From positions 51,499,672-51,563,671 of the forward strand of contig CANTUZ010000004.1 of assembly GCA_947846985.1 (NCBI GenBank): 64,000 nt of DNA, given 5' to 3'. A program made the position numbers and the translations under genes. This DNA comes from Fratercula arctica (lineage: Eukaryota > Chordata > Aves > Charadriiformes > Alcidae). The notes beneath the pieces were generated by a model. That model was given only the letters and a program-made list of their open reading frames with translations, did no database searches and had not been told where the DNA came from. Below, piece by piece: positions 1 to 10,962 of this stretch (its first letter is position 1; the number at the start of each line of letters is the position of its first letter).

Positions 1-3000
1 GTTAAATAATCTTTTCTTGTAGAGATTTTTTTTAAATTAAAGACTATTTAATTCTTTTAAGTAAATAGCAGGACAAAAAAGATGTCTGTTGCTGTTTTTC
101 TTCTGGTCCTCATCCCGTTTTGGAAACCTTGAAGCTATATCCTATATGAAAAAGAACATTTGTTGGATCAAATTTCTAGTGTTTAGTAATTTTTCAAAGT
201 TGCAATGTATCATATATTCCTTTTAAAAATCAGTGTTAGGAATTTTGTTAGAATGTTCTATCTTAATTATAACCATTAATAATGTAGTATTATTAGCTGT
301 TATTATAGATAATAATGCTTGATTTTTTTTTTCTGTTAATTCCACTGAAGCAACTTTTTTTTTGCATTTCATCTGCTAATTAAAAGCATACAACGCATCT
401 CTTTGGTATGAGGTTTTTATACTAATGAATGACATGTCTCTGCTGGATATTAGCTTTGGCATCTGTGGGTGGCAAAAACCCCTAAATGCTCATTTGACTT
501 AATAATGAGTTTTTAAGTGGGTACCTGTCTTTGTTTGACTTACTTAAATAATCAGACAAAGCTTACACAGGGAGATAATAGCTTATATGAGACCAACTAG
601 TATACTAGGAAAATCAGACAAGAAGAGCTAAACATGCCCCAAACTTTTCCCACCCTGTCAGTTGATCTAATAAAAAGTATTAACTCTCCCTGCAGAGCTT
701 GCTTCACTGATGTTCTTAGATCATCACCACAGCCACAATGCCACCACTGTGGCTAGTATAATTACGTGATTGAAATCAAGAGGCCTTTTCATTCTCAGCT
801 TATATTTGTGAATTTAAAATTTGAAAAGAATGTACATTTTTGCCTTAGGTTTCACCATTTTTTTTAAGCTATGATAACTTGCCATGGGCTGCCAGTATAC
901 ACAGGTTCCACCATGTACAACCCTTAAGTATTGCATCTTTTGCATGTATTTTGTCCTAATTTTTATCTAAGATGTAACTGACCAATTGACAGTTTTGCTG
1001 TCTGCTTTCATGGAGGTGGAGAAAAGGCCAGTTGTGAAATAAAACTGCATGCAGGAATAAAATCTCCATTTTTGTATGTGAAAGGAAGTTTTGTATTTCT
1101 AGCATGTTAATAATAGAGTTCTTAAAGGGCTACTCCTGTCTCACGTACATACATTTTGAAGGCTGAATGCTAACACAGTCCAGCCCCTGGCATAGCTCTT
1201 TGGAAGCCTCATGGATCTGTGACCACAGCCTAGGTTCTTTGTTTCTTGTTTCCCTTTGCTAGAACCTGTCTGGTGTGGCTCAGTGCAGGAGCAATGACTG
1301 ACAGATCCTGTTTCTTGGAGTGTGCCACCAGGGATCAGCTTTTAAATCAGTTCAAAGCATAAGGTGTATGCTTAGTGATTTTACCGTCTCTTGCTATAAT
1401 AGCCCAGACCCTCTTGTTGAGCTATAATATATAGCTTTAAATAGCGTAAGTTAGTCATGACATTAAATGTTGATTTCTTTACCTTGAATTACTGTAGCAT
1501 ATGTGGTCATGGAGCTGATCTATAAGGCTTTGAAAGCATCCAGTGGTTTTTGCCAAGCATTCTTCTGCTCTGTTCAGACCTTTGACTGTTACAGTCCTGG
1601 CTGGAGTTGTTTACCTGCTGTGCTGCATAGTGGCTGCACACCTCTGCTGGTAAATGAAACACTGCCAGGACACGGGGGCAGGTGGGGGATTGCAATGTTT
1701 GTACTGTCACGTTGTTAGAGTTGTCATTTATGTGGCTTCATCCTGGGCCAACTACTGCATTTTCTCAAATGTTTTCAGACACGGTTTAGATGTGAGCCTT
1801 AATAGCTATTATCACTGTGCCCAGCAGGCAGTTTGGACACAACCAACTTTATTGATAGGAGGTTGTGAGAGCTTGGTGGTATGATAGTGGCCAGAAAGCA
1901 CCATCTGTCTTTAGAACTACGCAGAAGCTTATAGCAATATTTGACTAGTAGTGATATAGTGATATGGACAGAATGTCGGTTATTGTCATCTTGTTCTGGA
2001 TGATGCCTATGGTGACCCTTAGTCTTTTTTTTTCTTTTTTCTTTTTTTCTTTTTTCTGATGTCATTCTTAATGTGCTTAAAAGATTTCCAAGAGCATCAT
2101 TTTTCAAATTTGGTCCTCTAGACTGCTCTGTTAAGAATTTCAAACTCTTTTCAGCGTATTCTAGAGGATCTTCTCCAGGCTTTTGCTTTGGCATGTGTGA
2201 TCTTATCAGGTATTTTAGTTATATCCATTGTTACTACCTAAAGGAGTTACAACATCATGCTAGCACTATACATTTATTTATTTTTTCCATGATTGTGCAC
2301 TGGCATTAACTTTCAGTCTTTGCTGGTATTTTATACTGTACCATAATGTTTAAAAGATTACCAATATATGATCTAAATTTTCCTTACATCTATAGACTTT
2401 ATTATGGAAACTTCTTATGTTCTTCACACTGTTTTTTAAGGTGTCAGAGGCACAAAGGTGCCTTGGTCAACAGATGAGTATAGGTGTGTGTAACCTCTTG
2501 TTTATCATGAATTGGAGGTATTAATTTCTAGATAAAATCCAGAATTTTAAACTGTGAGATTTTTTTTTTTTCCAGACACTGAGAATAATGGGATTTTTTT
2601 TTATTTTCTGTGCGTGCAATTGGTAAAGTGACCATACTTTTTTGATTTTACTGCTTACTCTTTTCTACTGCTTTTGGATTATTTTCTTTACTTCAGATTC
2701 TGGAGAAATTTGCCATATAAATTTGCATGTAAAAAGCTGAGTAGTCAGAGAATGTGCTGAGAGCCAGATCTTATCTCTGCTTCCTGAGATGCATATGGCA
2801 CTGCTTATCACGACAGTGCTCATCCCATACTTTGGTGCCTCAGAAGAAACCAACAGCGTTGCCTAGGATGGATTCTATAGCGAATTCAGTCCCCATGTGT
2901 GCAAAGACGGTTGGCACTGCATGGAGAAATTTCTCCCTGGGGAAGCAATCAGTACATTGTCCGACCCTGTCATTCAAGTGCTGTCCAAGCCTTATTGCCT

Positions 3001-3740
3001 CTGGGCTTGGCTCTCTAACACAAGCCAATTTCTGTCACAGATCCAGAGGCACAGTATATGCTTTCAGGGACTAGATGAGAACTTGTAGTCTGCTTAAATC
3101 CTCAGGGAGCAGGCCTTACTTCTTGTCAGTAGACAGTTTGGCCATTCTTAAGATGTGTGATTAAATGGACACAGGTGAATTCATAAGCTTCAGCGTCTCT
3201 GATGCAGTCACCTTTGTGGAACTACAAGGATCAGTCAGGGTGAACAAGTTAGGGTAACTACCTGAAGTTACAGAGGGGTCTTACCCATTAGTTCAGCAAT
3301 ATAAGGTGTCAGACCTTTGTTTTGGGTCTGTTCCTTTGGTTCTGGTTTATTTGCGTAGTGACGAAACAGTCAGTGCTTGCTGGATTGGGACTCTTGGTAG
3401 GCGAGCAACCTCTCAGGGGGTGTCTTTCTCCATAACATTTGGTACCTAGCATTCTTTTAAAATTGCTCTTGCTCTCTTTGAACTAAAACTCTTTGCTCTC
3501 CTGGGTCTAATTCATGAGGTGTGTTAACCGCCTGACATTAAGGCAGAGTAATAGCTTACAACACTGGGGTCTGTTATTGAAACCTAGAATTATTTGCTGC
3601 TTAAGGCTGGCCCGTGCTTTGATTGCTTGTGTTACACTTGTTGATTCAAGAGCATCTTTTAAGGCTCCTCCCAAGAAGGTGAGCAGTGAGGTGAAGTTAC
3701 TCAAGGTAGTAAGGACAAGAGCAGTCTCTGAAGATAAAAG

Positions 3741-4577
3741 CAGGCTGCTTTTATAAGACTGGATGACTGGACAAAGAAATGGCAGGTGAAAATGTATGCA
3801 GACAAATGTAAAGCAATGCAAATGAGGCAAAACAGTCCTAGCTTCATATATCAAATGATATATATACGTCTCTGAGCTGACTGTTTCCTTTCAGAAGTGA
3901 AGTCTTTGAGTTATAAGAGACAGTTGTGTGAAAACATCAGCTCAATACAGTAGCAATAAACCAAAATCTTACATTATGAATTATTAGGGAAGGAATAAAG
4001 GAAGAAGCACATAATTATTCCATTGTATATATCTATGATTTGCCCACACCTTGAATGTTATGTTTTGGTCTCTATTTCAAAAAGGTTACGATATATTAGA
4101 AGTTGAAAAGGTTCAGAAAGGCTTAACGAGTACAAAGTCATGGGTGGCATAGAAAACGTAGTTGGGATTGACTATTTGCTGTCTCCTTCAGGACAAGAAG
4201 TCAGCTCCATTAATTAAAGGTAGCTGGAGCCAGGAGCAAAACAAACAGAACACGATTGTTCATGCAGGAGGTAAGTCGGTCTGTGGGACGCCCCACCACT
4301 GAGTGCTGTGGATGCAAGAAATTTGCATGTCCTGCGGGGAAAGTGGACACGTATTTGTAAAAGAAAGCCACTGGGGATTATTAAGGAGAAAAGCAACACC
4401 AGGTTCAGGAAATCTCCTGAACTAAAAATCCCTGGAGTCTGGGGGAACGTAATCAGGGAAATGTCCCATGTGTTGCCCTGTGCCGCTTGTCGGCAGACAT
4501 GCATACATGGTCACTGCTGAAAACATAATACTAGGTTTGATAAACCTGTGTTTTGAACTGATTCTTATGTTCTTAGA
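3741..4577 (+). mobile_element. Ancient CR1-type LINE, 3' end, sense strand
   Basis: The stretch from about 3750 resembles the C-terminal part of a CR1 reverse-transcriptase ORF, with a decayed frame reading like DWMT..KWQ.K..ADKCK followed by the 'PLY...PHP.LEYC' region near 4015-4060 and a 'KVQRR'-like region near 4105. From about 4255 it continues as CR1 3' UTR ('gctgtggatgc', 'cagggaaatgtcccatgtgttgccctg', 'gataaacctgtg') and ends in a TTCTTATG-type octamer repeat (about 4562-4576), which is characteristic of CR1 3' termini. Many stops and indels show it is long dead. The match comes from memory of CR1 consensus; a RepeatMasker run would set exact limits. Confidence 0.78.
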
Positions 4578-5159
4578 CTCAAGGATGGGACACTGCTTCT
4601 CCTTAACTGTGGGATTATGGATTGTGCTGTTGGCACAGGAAGCTGCATTACCTTTCACTTGGTGTAAACTTGTTTGCAAAGCCAAGGGCTCTCTGATCAT
4701 AGTATCTCATAGCGCTGCCTAACTGCTGTGGGCTCGGGGAGGGAGAGGGCACCTGCAGCTTTACTGGGTAGAGCTTCTGCTGCAAAACAGGCTGCCCATG
4801 TAATTCTGGGTGGGAATAAGAAACTGGGTGACTGTTTCGTGCCTCTCTGTTCCTGCCCTCCCTCGGCTGCTCTTCCTGTTACCTGGTACGCCTTTTTGTT
4901 GTGTCACGTACTAATGGGGGTGAGGAGGGATTTTTGCTCTGTGAGATCTGGTTAATGTTAGGGAATGAATTAAGGCCTTATTGAATGAACTGAATTGGTG
5001 TTTATAATCACAGAATACATACGGCACAAATGATACCATTGTAGCAATCTGTCAATCATTTCTGATCCTGTCTCCATGCTTAAACTGCTGAGATTTTGGC
5101 TGAGTGTTGGTACTATTTAATTTTCATTGTCCTTGTGGATATATCAGTCCAGTGAAGTC

Positions 5160-5203
5160 TGAAAAAAAACCAAACCAAAAAACAGCAAACAACAAATCAA
5201 AGG
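5160..5203. repeat. A/C-rich simple sequence
   Basis: A run of A-rich units with interspersed CC and GC (aaaaccaaacc, aaacagcaaac, aacaaatcaaa). It is low-complexity and no function is implied. Confidence 0.6.
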
Positions 5204-6647
5204 AGTCACCTGTGGAGCTTCTAGTAGATGAGCTACTGCTTTTTATTCAATATTAAATCCTCAAAACATTTCATCATTCTTCTGATATTTAAAAATATAC
5301 AGTATAAGTCCATCCCCTCTTTCACTCTCGACTGAGGAACTTAAGTTCTATCACTTAAGGATAGTACTTAAGCATTACTTGTTGGTCAGAAAGCATATGC
5401 ATTTATTTCTGAAAATACATTGCTCTTGCTGGTCTGTCTGGAGAGTAGGTGTGGTATTGAAAATTACAAGAATCATGTTTCACTTGGAACGCGATCCTTG
5501 TAAATGCCAATGCCCTGCTTACTCAAAAGAACACAGAGAGTTTTGGTAGGATGAGATAGATTGCATAATATGCATACATGTGATTGTAATCATACTGAGA
5601 CATGTACCTACATGCCAGAAACTGAAATAAATTTGCTGTGAGTCTTACAAGTTTTAACAATATTTTTCTTTAAGGATTTCTAGATTATATTTTAAGTATT
5701 TTTAATAGGGATTGATGGCCTAGTTCATTCAGATAACATACTCATCAAAGGGGAATGTATTAAAAAAGAGAATACTTTGGAGGAGAAAATGATGTTGACT
5801 CAATGCTTAAACAAGTTTGGACAAACGTTTAAGACCGAGTCCTGTAGGCCCTTACCGAATGCATTTTACGTTAGCAGATTCCTCAGCAGCATGCTGTTGT
5901 CTTTACAGAAGCTTTATTGTTACACAGGACCTGCCTAAACAACATTTTAAAAGCTGCCTGTTCCTTTTGATGAGGAGATACGGAACCAGTATTGAAGGCG
6001 GAGAATGTGGTGGGGAGGGAGGAGAATTGGGAGAGGTGTTGATAGGGCAACAGACAGAGAAGCCTCATTTTTTTTACTGGACTCTGGAAGAAGTAAATAT
6101 GTGTTCAGAAAGAGCGTAATAATAAAGTTGGAGGGACTGTTTCTTAACAATGAGCTATTAAACTATTTATACATGGAGAAAACTTTTACTGATAGTCAAG
6201 TGTCTGTAAGTATAAAGTTTTGTTTGTCTAAAGCGAACAGAAAACAGGAATATGGTTTAATGAGTAGCCTTCCGAGCTAAGAAATCTTGCAGTGAAATAT
6301 GATAAATAATGCTTCTAAGGATTCAATGAGGTTTTAAAGAGACAACGTTCGTAAGTATAAGTATTTAAGTTGACTTTCTATATAAGCTCTATTATGAAAT
6401 TAAGAATACACCATTTTTACAGATGTGTTTAAAATCTTTCTTTAGCATTGTATTGTTTTCAAAATGTGGAGTGAGTTTAGTAGATATACAGGTAATTCTC
6501 GAAATTTTTTACAAATCTTTCAATTAATTTTCACTATACTTGTGCATGTGTTTCTGTAAAGGAAGAATGTCATGTTAAAATTATAAATTATCTTCTAATT
6601 GTTACAGCATTTTTTAAGGTGTGCAGCTAAAGTGATTTTTTTTTCTT

Positions 6648-6686
6648 CCATCTGGATTTTTATCTGATAAAACAGAATCCAGATGG
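6648..6686. repeat. Inverted repeat, 11-bp perfect arms
   Basis: CCATCTGGATT at 6648-6658 is the exact reverse complement of AATCCAGATGG at 6676-6686, with a 17-nt spacer. The arms contain CATCTG/CAGATG E-box cores. In RNA it could form a stem-loop. Confidence 0.75.
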
Positions 6687-9600
6687 TATGAGTTATTAAA
6701 ATAATTGAAAAGAAATGAAAAGTTTTATAGAATACAAAATTTCTGAGGTGTAGAGACTTCAAACCAATTTCAGCTTCTTGTTGCTCAGAAAACACATATT
6801 TTGTAAGTAAAGGTCCTAGCTGTATTACCAAATTTTGACATTATAGTCTTTATGTGTATATATCTCAGAGTATAATTGTCTTTAATGCTAACAGTACAGC
6901 AGCAAATCTATCAGGTATTTTTAAATGAAAAGGAAAGAAACAGTTGCAAGGCTTAGGAAGATATCTATGCATTGTTTACTTAAAATTGGTAGTTTTCATG
7001 CTCAGTTTTACATTGATTTCCTCAAAATCTGTTGATTTTTAGAGGCTCCATCTGCAGTAGTAAAAAATTCACAAGCGGCTCAACTTGTTTCAGTGATCAG
7101 TCACTTAATCATATCCTCCTTAATATGTAACTGAATTTTAGTTTTTGATTGGGCTGCAAGTCACCTTCCATCTGGATGTTCAAGTTATGCTGTTTCTGCA
7201 TGTTTTTATTAGTGGAGAGAATTCAGTTGTCTTAAAATGTTGATCAACAGAAGGGAAAAAAATATAATTATTTCAAAAACATTTGTGAAAAAGCGTATTC
7301 TTTATTGTCAGCTTACTGTCAGGCTATACAGAAGTATTTTTCAAAGTTTACAACATGGCTTTCCAAACCAAATATTTGTTTTTAGAGTAGATTTTGGGAT
7401 GGCAAATCTTCCTGAACTGAACACTTTAAAATGTGTACGTCAGTCTCAGAAGTGTAGGCAGAGACAGCAGGGGGCACTCGGAACAGCAGTTTGCATCCAG
7501 TCGCTTTGCTTCACTGAATTTATTGTATAGGAAGTCTTGGTATTTAAGAAGTCAGCTTGTATTTCAGATATTTATACACGAACAAATTCCAAATAGTTTG
7601 GCCTGAAAATATTTTTTGTTACTAGCGCCTTGGAATAGGAAGGACTTTTATCTTTGAAATTGATAGAGGGAAACCACAACGTTGTAAATACGAGAATCTT
7701 CCCTCTTTTAATCAGTGGAACGTATGGTATCTGTTTATTGTTGAGTAGCTGCCAAATCATTGACAAAAATATATCTGAACAGATTATAGAAAATTTGGAG
7801 AATTAGGAAAAAACCCCCATTTTATTTTATATCAACATTTTCATAATTTGTGTGTAGGCTTTTTGATACTCCTGCTTTTATTTCAGTAACTAGGGTCAGT
7901 GAGCTAAATCACACTCTTAACATTTTTTTCTCCGGCTTTCATGCAAGTAGCTGTTACTTTCTTTAATGTGAGATAAAAAAAGGAAATAATTGGTATTGAT
8001 GAGATTTAAGATTTTTGATGGTGCATTCCACCAATGTCAAATTTACGTTAGGAACTTGTGGGACTAGGAGCTGGTCCAGGGGATTGCCTCTTTCTAGTTG
8101 CTGGCGTTCTTTGTGTGTGTTTTCTTCTTTTAGGACTCAGGGATATATTAAATCCTATTCATCTTCTGACAAGTTAAAACTTATCCAGGCTTCCTGTCAT
8201 TCTGTCTTTCTCTTCAGCTTTTGCTGCCCTGAAAACAAATGTACAAAAGAAAATACGAGCAGGAAGTGGAGGGAGGGTGGAAGAGAAAAATGGATTAACC
8301 GTATCTGGGGTCTCTACCCCTTCCCACAGTTTAGCTTCTTAGCAGATGGATGTGGGTTTACAACTGTCGTCTTTGGTATATCTGAATAAGGTTTTTAAAG
8401 CTGTTGTGTCATATTTTAACACTTTCCATTAATAGCTTGGCAAATTAACATTCCTTCTGCTTTTGACCTTTGAACTTTGAGTTGCCCACCTAGTTTACGA
8501 ATATGGTACACAAAATCACAAGATTTTGAATCTGGCAGATGCTGAAATAACCTGTGAAAATTTAGAGGGATATGAATTTTTAAAAGGGCTTTCAGAGTCA
8601 CATGATGTTTCGTAGCCATTATCATTAACTGGTACTTTCTAATTGGTAGAGCTAATTTGCAGTGCTTATTTGCAGTAGAGTCACCGTATGGAAAAAATGT
8701 GGACGTGCAATGCTTAGTTCAATGAAATAAAATCAACAACTCTAAAGGTCTGTTTAAACTAGGGGATTATTAGGTTTATAACGCCAAGTATGAGTGCCTA
8801 GAACGTATAAAGCATTGCCCACACACAGTGTTCCTAGGAATGTTCACTGTGGTTGCTCTAGTGAGCTGCTGGTCTTGCAGCTACATCCCATTGCATGCAG
8901 GGTTATTTTTCTCCTAATCGTTCTTGTGTTCTTGTGGGTGACATCCCTGGGTACCCTGTGAGAACTCTGCTAGTCCATTTGATCTTTCTAGCTGATTCCT
9001 AGAGGACTTAGGTTTACTTAGGGTTAAGTAAACACTGTTGATAAAAGTCCTTTTTTGTGTTACCCCGAAGGGGTGTTCACAGGAAAGTTCTCAAGGCATT
9101 TCTGATCCATTTGTACTTTTTACTTATCCAATGAAAGGATTAATATGCACCTGGTCACCTGCATATTTGTCGTGATGGTGCTGTTTGGTTAAGGTATTGA
9201 CAGTGAAAATACATTCTGCATTGCTCTTGGTTTAGCGTCAAGCAGAATACAGTATTTAAACAGCTCTGGTATTTTTTCTTTATAAAATTATAAATTTTTA
9301 ATTCTTATCACACATAGTAAAACTGTTCTTCAGTGCAAGTGTCATAGGAAATTTGCTTCTTAAGTCCTAAAATAATGGAGGGTGTAATTTGTAAAACACA
9401 TTCCTTCCCTGTCTACCCACCCATTTGTTTCCATTGCATTTCTTCATGGTATTAAATACTTGTAGAAGACAGCATGCTGAAGTGCTGTGGTGTGCCTATT
9501 CAAACAAGTAATCAGTCATAAAATGAACTTTGTCCATTGCAGCAGTTTGCTTATGTCTCTGGAATGCTTGTTAAAGTATGCTTCCTCCATTTTCATCTGC

Positions 9601-10740
9601 AATTAGCTTAAAACTTCTTCTCTGATCACTCTAAATTAAATTGAGAAGACTGAATTTTTCTGTTAACCAAGTCTCTTCATCCTAAATCCAAAAATGGGAA
9701 GATGTGCAGAGTTGGACTGTCTTTTGCAACGCAATCTTACTGTGAGGTCTTGAGTAAAGGCTCTTAACTTCTTTTGGCCTCATTTTCTCTCTATAAGTTC
9801 AGAGTAATATTTGCCTTCTTCATAGGGTTGTCTTTATAGTAGGGGCTCAACCTAGGAACAGTATGGGTGTGGGGGATTCCGCATGCTGCACTGAGCAAGG
9901 GAGAAGATTACTCTTTCCTAAACTACTACTAGTAAGTCCACCTTGGGTTTAAGGACATCCCACTAGCATAAAAATTCTCACTACTCATTCCCAGTTTGTA
10001 GTTCTGGTGTTTATTTTTAGCGGAAAATCGTATTCTGACTGCTTAAAAAATAACAGCAATGAATGGTTTAGGTCCTATTGCTATGTACTTGTGAATAGCA
10101 GCAAACTTCATGAAATCCTGTACTTTCCATATACAGTCTCTTGAAGACACTGCTGTCACAGGCAAGTTAATAGCACTTTCCTCTTACATTACAAGTCTCC
10201 TATTTTGCTCTCTGTTCCCAAGGCACCGTGCACAGAACTGCCTTGACATCAGTTCAGCACAGGCTTGGGTAGAGAGGAAGAAAGGGCAGAATATCAGTTG
10301 GTTTCTGAAAGGAGAATTTTGTCTTTAGTGACAACAGGCTGTTCCTGGGTTAAACCAAATATGCCAAGTTTCCTTGTACTGCAGATTTTTACATGCAATT
10401 TATAGTGTTAACCACTGAGAAGTTAAGCAGAATAGACAGTTTGAAGTCCTACTTTATTCTGGCTTGCATTATGTAAACCTCTGAAAATAGTGGTTTACTA
10501 TGTAAATGTTTCTATAACTAATGTTAGGGTGATTAACTAATGTTTTTCTGAAAACTGTCTTGGAAATCTGCTTTATTGAATACAGGACTATCACATAATT
10601 CAACGTCATTTTGTTTTCCTGATTTGTTATAGGAAACGTTTTAAAATACAATCAGCATGATTTATATAAAATGATCTAGCTTTTCTGTTGAGAGATAATT
10701 GAGATCTAATCTGAATCCCTGACGAACCACAGCTTCCTGC

Positions 10741-10763
10741 ATTGGCCTGTTGCTATGGGTAAC
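10741..10763 (+). promoter_or_regulatory. Candidate RFX X-box beside an inverted CCAAT (Y-box)
   Basis: ATTGG (inverted CCAAT, the NF-Y site) at 10741-10745 is followed by GTTGCTATGGGTAAC at 10749-10763, which resembles the RFX X-box consensus (GTTGCC, short spacer, GGCAAC half sites). The pair lies about 145 bp upstream of the ATG of the exon at 10901-10962, a place where promoter elements of an alternative first exon would be expected. No TATA box was seen. Function is inferred from motif match and position only. Confidence 0.4.
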
Positions 10764-10900
10764 ATAAAGGGAGTAAAATAGAACTTCATACGAAATGCCT
10801 TTAAACTTTACTGGCATGTACAGGCATGGAACGGGGTTGAATTTTTTAGTTGAATCTTTGAGAAGCTGATGTGTTAAGGAAATGCTTTTTCCCTATTAAG

Positions 10901-10962
10901 TGAAGATGAATTTAGGAAGAGTACTGTTAGGAAAAATAACTGCTGTTTCTTACGAAGAGCGG
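10901..10962 (+). CDS. RGS12: RGS12 exon: alternative first exon or internal exon
   Basis: From the ATG at 10906 this reads MNLGRVLLGKITAVSYEER and ends at a strong donor (CGG|GTAAGT at 10963). It ends in phase 0, exactly what the microexon at 16932 needs. An in-frame TAA lies three codons upstream of the ATG (TAA GTG AAG ATG), so if this is a first exon that ATG is the natural start, giving an RGS12 without the PDZ and PTB domains. The sequence just before also looks like an acceptor (pyrimidine-rich, then AG at 10899-10900), so it could instead be a 62-nt internal exon entered in phase 1 (xTG AAG ATG...). I cannot decide from sequence alone. Forms of RGS12 lacking the N-terminal domains are known in mammals. 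Confidence 0.66.

Larger units (their letters stand above)
1..10900 (+). other. RGS12 intron or upstream flank
   Basis: This is 10.9 kb of AT-rich non-coding sequence before the first supported exon. It holds an old CR1 LINE (about 3741-4577), an A/C-rich simple stretch (about 5160-5202), a pyrimidine-rich T/C tract (about 2022-2056), and several inverted repeats given separately. The open frames here lack splice signals or recognisable protein similarity. No RNA gene was recognised. Confidence 0.7.

Noticed and set aside
1799..2194. 131-codon minus-strand frame starting MPKQKPGEDPLEYAEKSL and with a Lys/Arg-rich middle
   Set aside because: The first 60 residues look protein-like, and a decayed retroposed gene is possible. 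However, I recognise no family, an in-frame stop lies shortly upstream, and the basic block is simply the antisense of a T/C-rich tract. A translated search would decide.
4214..4700. Overlapping frames on both strands (70-96 codons)
   Set aside because: They fall inside the 3' end of the old CR1 element and are not genes.
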